Assembly: GCF_003208655.1 (NCBI RefSeq)
Contig: NZ_QKLU01000002.1
Location: 622,285 to 686,284, forward strand
Length of the DNA: 64,000 nucleotides
Reading direction: 5' to 3'
Origin: Pedobacter nutrimenti
GTDB lineage: Bacteria; Bacteroidota; Bacteroidia; Sphingobacteriales; Sphingobacteriaceae
A model generated the notes under the pieces. That model searched no databases and was not told where the DNA came from. It saw only the letters and a list, made by a program, of their open reading frames with translations. Position numbers and translations under genes: made by a program. Positions 60,995 through 64,000 of this stretch are shown here, in pieces (the first letter of the stretch is position 1; each line of letters starts with the position of its first letter).

Positions 60995-61927
60995 ATGAGA
61001 AGGCTACTTTTAGGATTTCTTTTGCTGTGGGGGCATGGCCAGCTTTCTGCCCAGCAGATCCCTCGTTTTAACCCCGACACCATCAAAACGATCCAGCTGG
61101 ATTCTGCCGTAAACATTACGGCCAAAAGGCTGAGCGTGGAAACATTTATCCAGGCGGTAACCACCGATACCAGTTTTTATCAGGCTTTCCGTGACATGAA
61201 GAAGTATAATTTTTTTGCGGAGAACAGCATTTACACCTATGATAAAAAGAATAAGGTCAGCGGTAAGATCTACCGGAAAATCAGGCGGCACCTGCAGCAG
61301 CCCAGGTTGGAATACCTGAGTAAACTCGATACGGGCAAGGTGTATAAAAAGAATGGAAAATACCAACTCTACACGGTAGAGATGTTTGACTATATTTTTA
61401 CCAACGCCTATAAATCGGAATATGCGGATGAGTCTTTTGGCGGAAAAGCAGAAGGCTCCAATGCCAGTTATAAGGATAAATTAAAAACGCTGATCTTTTC
61501 GCCGGGAAGACCGGTGAAGGGCCTGCCTTTTATCGGCAACAAAACGGCCATTTTTACAGCCAATATGCGCCAGTATTATGATTATAGCTTTTACAGCGGG
61601 ACTTACCTCGATTCCATTCCGGTATATCGTTTTAAGGTTTCGGTAAAACCCGACCTGAGCAACTGGACAAAGGATGGCCTGATGATCAAGGAACTGACCA
61701 CCATTTTTGACAAACGGAATTTTGAAATACTGGGCCGTTATGTGGATATGAAATACAGCAATATGCTTTTCGATTTTAATGTACAGATGAACATTGAAAT
61801 GAGCTATTTTAAAGAAGTCAAACTGCCGGTGAAAATCTCTTACCAGGGCAACTGGAATGTCCCTTTAAAAAAGGAAGAAAGGGCCAGTGTGCTGATCCTC
61901 CATAAAGATTACCAGAAGGAAAAATAA
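60995..61927 (+). CDS. Exported protein of unknown function
   Basis: About 310 residues. A signal peptide (RRLLLGFLLLWGHGQLSAQQ) is followed by a short carboxypeptidase-regulatory-like stretch (SAVNITAKRL) and a mostly mixed alpha/beta body. Repeated Y/F-rich segments such as FRDMKKYNFFAENSIYTYDKK, YYDYSFYSGTYLD and the C-terminal MSYFKEVKLPVKISYQGNW point to a surface or periplasmic beta protein. It resembles the tail of carboxypeptidase-like-domain proteins of Bacteroidota but I cannot name the family. The frame extends to 60962; the ATG at 60995 directly begins the signal peptide. Confidence 0.7.
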   Translation: MRRLLLGFLLLWGHGQLSAQQIPRFNPDTIKTIQLDSAVNITAKRLSVETFIQAVTTDTSFYQAFRDMKKYNFFAENSIYTYDKKNKVSGKIYRKIRRHLQQPRLEYLSKLDTGKVYKKNGKYQLYTVEMFDYIFTNAYKSEYADESFGGKAEGSNASYKDKLKTLIFSPGRPVKGLPFIGNKTAIFTANMRQYYDYSFYSGTYLDSIPVYRFKVSVKPDLSNWTKDGLMIKELTTIFDKRNFEILGRYVDMKYSNMLFDFNVQMNIEMSYFKEVKLPVKISYQGNWNVPLKKEERASVLILHKDYQKEK

Positions 61928-61988
61928 TTTTTAACTTTATACGGTGAGGCCGTATAGGGCCTGCCGGATACTGATCATTTTGAAATTT

Positions 61989-63551
61989 ATGAAACCTAAA
62001 CTGTTATTTCTTTGCTTTCTGGTTTTTTCTGCCGCAACATTTTCTGCCCGCGCACAACTCAGCTCCCGGCAAATTGACAGCCTTTCTGAAAAGGTGCTGA
62101 AAACCTTTGATGTTCCCGGAATTGCGGTTGCGGTGATCAAAGACGGAAAGCTGATCCACAGCAAAGGGTATGGACTGAGGTCCCTGAAAACAAAAGAACC
62201 TGTTAATGAACATACCTTGTTTGGGATTGCCTCCAACAGTAAGGCTTTTACGGCCGCCGCTTTGGGCATGATGGTGGACGAAGGCAAACTGAGCTGGGAC
62301 GATAAAGTAGTAGACCTGATCCCGGACTTTAAGTTATACAATCCTTATGTGACCCAGGAATTTACGGTAAGGGATTTGCTTACGCACCGCAGCGGGCTGG
62401 GTTTGGGTGCTGGTGACCTGATGATCTGGCCGGACTCTGGCTCGGTCACCAAGACCGAGCTGATCCATAACCTGCATTACCTGAAACCCGTTTCGGCTTT
62501 CAGGACCAAATACGATTACGACAATTTATTGTATGTGGTTGCCGGGGAAGTCCTGGCAAAAGTTTCGGGAATGAGCTGGGAAGATTTTATAGAAAAGCGG
62601 ATCATGCAACCACTGGGCATGTCGGAAAGTGCGGCGGCCTACCTGCGTTTGAAGTCTGATAAAAATACGATAGATGCCCATGCACCTGTGAACGGTAAAG
62701 TGGAGGTGATCGGCAAGAATTTTACCCAGATTGCCAATGCTGCGGGCGGGATCTGGTCTAACCTGGAAGACATGAGCAAATGGGCCATCATGCAGATGAA
62801 CAATGGTAAATATGGTTCGCAGCAGGAAAAGAGTTTGTTCAGTGAAAAGGCCCACCGGGAAATGTGGAGCCCGCAGACCATCATCAGGGGAAGTTCTCCT
62901 TACAACACCCATTTTTCAAGTTATGGGCTGGGCTGGTTCCTGAGTGATGTAAAGGGTTATTTTCAGGCCACACATACCGGAGGCCTCGGCGGGATCGTAA
63001 CCCAGGTCACTCTAATTCCTGAACTGAAACTGGGTATTATTGTATTGACCAATCAGCAATCGGGCGCGGCCTTTAATGCGGTCACCAATTCCATTAAGGA
63101 CAGTTATTTTGGAATTAAAGGAAAGGACAGGATTGGACAGTACAGAGAAAACGAGCTTAAAAATCAGCGCGAAGCGGACCAGATTACAAATAAGGTTTGG
63201 GCCGATATTGCAGCCGCACAGAAAAAAACAAAAGATAAACCGGATCTGAACAATTATACAGGTACCTTTGCAGATCCATGGTTTGGAAAAGTGACGATTA
63301 CCGATAAGAACGGGGTTTTATGGTTCCAGTCTGTCAAATCGCCAAAACTTTGCGGAACGCTGAGTTTCTATAAGGGCAATACTTTTATTGCAAAATGGAA
63401 GGACAGAAGTATGGATGCCGATGCTTATCTGCTGTTTAGTCTGGACAAAGACGGCAAGGCCTGGGGCCTGAAAATGGAAGCCATTTCGCCCCTGACAGAT
63501 TTCAGTTACGATTTTCAGGACCTGGATTTTACGCGCTCAGAGAAGGAATAA
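61989..63551 (+). CDS. Serine hydrolase (class C beta-lactamase/esterase family) with DUF3471-like tail
   Basis: About 520 residues. Signal peptide (about 1-24, FSARAQ) then a beta-lactamase/transpeptidase-like catalytic domain (about 30-380). Motifs: SxxK as IASNSKAF, Y-x-N as YDYDN, and the HTG box as HTGGLGGIV. A C-terminal ~110-residue beta-barrel-like domain (DUF3471-type; NYTGTFADPWFGKVTI) follows. Such proteins are periplasmic esterases, D-aminopeptidases or penicillin-binding-like enzymes; the substrate is unknown. The frame opens to 61944, but the ATG at 61989 (MKPKLLFLCF) starts the signal peptide. Confidence 0.9.
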   Translation: MKPKLLFLCFLVFSAATFSARAQLSSRQIDSLSEKVLKTFDVPGIAVAVIKDGKLIHSKGYGLRSLKTKEPVNEHTLFGIASNSKAFTAAALGMMVDEGKLSWDDKVVDLIPDFKLYNPYVTQEFTVRDLLTHRSGLGLGAGDLMIWPDSGSVTKTELIHNLHYLKPVSAFRTKYDYDNLLYVVAGEVLAKVSGMSWEDFIEKRIMQPLGMSESAAAYLRLKSDKNTIDAHAPVNGKVEVIGKNFTQIANAAGGIWSNLEDMSKWAIMQMNNGKYGSQQEKSLFSEKAHREMWSPQTIIRGSSPYNTHFSSYGLGWFLSDVKGYFQATHTGGLGGIVTQVTLIPELKLGIIVLTNQQSGAAFNAVTNSIKDSYFGIKGKDRIGQYRENELKNQREADQITNKVWADIAAAQKKTKDKPDLNNYTGTFADPWFGKVTITDKNGVLWFQSVKSPKLCGTLSFYKGNTFIAKWKDRSMDADAYLLFSLDKDGKAWGLKMEAISPLTDFSYDFQDLDFTRSEKE

Positions 63552-63575
63552 TTTAACAAGGATAAAAGCAGAGTA

Positions 63576-64000
63576 ATGATTAATCAGGATACCATTAACA
63601 AAATCATGGATACCGCCCGGATTGAGGAGGTTGTGGGGGATTTTGTCGCCTTAAAAAAACGTGGTAGCAGCCTGATCGGAAATTGTCCTTTCCACAACGA
63701 AAAGACACCTTCTTTTAATGTTTCGGTGACCAAAGGCATTTATAAATGTTTTGGTTGCGGAAAGGGAGGCGATTCGGTCCATTTTATTATGGACCATGAA
63801 AAGTATTCCTATCCGGAAGCACTGAAATACCTGGCCCAGAAATACAACATCGAAGTTGAAGAAACCGTTCAGAGCCCGCAGAACCTGGAAGCACAGAACG
63901 CCAGGGAAACCCTGTATGTCGTTTCGCAGTTTGCTTCGGGCTTTTTTGCCAATGAGCTTTGGACAGGCGTGGACGGAAGGGCCATTGGTTTAAGTTATTT
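63576..64000 (+). CDS. dnaG: DNA primase, N-terminal part (runs off window)
   Basis: The first 141 residues of DnaG. The CHC2 zinc-binding domain is clear: Cys37 and His40 in NCPFHNEKTP and Cys58/Cys61 in KCFGCGKGG, with DFVALKKRGSSLIG before and HEKYSYPEALKYLAQKY after. The primase synthesises RNA primers at the replication fork. The start ATG at 63576 lies 22 bases after the upstream stop. The TOPRIM core and helicase-binding domain lie beyond the window. Confidence 0.97.
   Translation, partial: MINQDTINKIMDTARIEEVVGDFVALKKRGSSLIGNCPFHNEKTPSFNVSVTKGIYKCFGCGKGGDSVHFIMDHEKYSYPEALKYLAQKYNIEVEETVQSPQNLEAQNARETLYVVSQFASGFFANELWTGVDGRAIGLSY

Noticed and set aside
1..64000. CRISPR arrays, tRNA, rRNA or insertion sequences
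   Set aside because: No regularly spaced repeats, tRNA-like folds or transposase genes were seen on either strand.

Overview
The window is ordinary chromosome from a member of the Bacteroidota, most likely Sphingobacteriaceae and Pedobacter-like (inferred, not proven). The signs are two outer-membrane beta-barrel receptors of the Bacteroidota type, a type IX secretion substrate with its PorP/SprF partner, a LytS/LytTR two-component pair, the miaB / sigma-54 activator / lptE / secG / groESL gene order, a long SecA, and several promoters of the TAnnTTTG type. There is no rRNA, tRNA, CRISPR array, insertion sequence, integrase or phage gene, and no obvious compositional island.

Layout. 1-2823: 5' part of an ABC exporter ATPase with a small membrane ORF, divergent from a LytS-type kinase and LytTR regulator. 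2837-9134: PlsC-type acyltransferase, NUDIX hydrolase and two TonB-dependent receptors. 9231-16200: thioredoxin-like protein, ClpS, FabH-type ketosynthase, then an operon of an exported plug-domain protein with enoyl-CoA isomerase and dienoyl-CoA reductase homologues, then dCTP deaminase. 16268-20565: Sfp-type phosphopantetheinyl transferase, LipB, an SGNH lipoprotein, serine deaminase and an MgtC-family protein. 20601-27592: PorP/SprF protein and a 1983-residue PKD-repeat T9SS substrate. 27729-34619: groESL and a secG / TPR-like / lptE / sigma-54 activator / miaB operon. 34717-38342: two AsmA-like paralogues. 38355-45793: DPP-IV-like peptidase, IlvE, a SerB-SerA hybrid, an epimerase and an arginase-fold protein. 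45879-48332: tandem TlpA-like proteins. 48402-54428: a membrane-embedded Pls/PosA-type NRPS and a NuiA-like inhibitor with a secreted nuclease. 54494-64000: PurD, SecA, SPOR protein, M20 hydrolase, an unknown exported protein, a serine hydrolase and the start of DnaG.

The most interesting items are: (i) a phosphoserine phosphatase fused to the substrate and ACT parts of phosphoglycerate dehydrogenase with the NAD domain missing; (ii) a one-module NRPS whose three membrane/soluble repeats resemble epsilon-poly-lysine synthetase; (iii) a NuiA-like inhibitor directly before an exported DRGH nuclease; (iv) an arginase-fold protein lacking about half of the usual metal ligands; (v) a mitochondrial-like ECI/DECR pair for unsaturated fatty acid oxidation behind a barrel-less plug protein; and (vi) several palindromes and hairpins placed at starts and stops of genes. 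I found no clear multi-gene defence or mobile system. All identifications come from motif reading and remembered family sequences; no searches were run.
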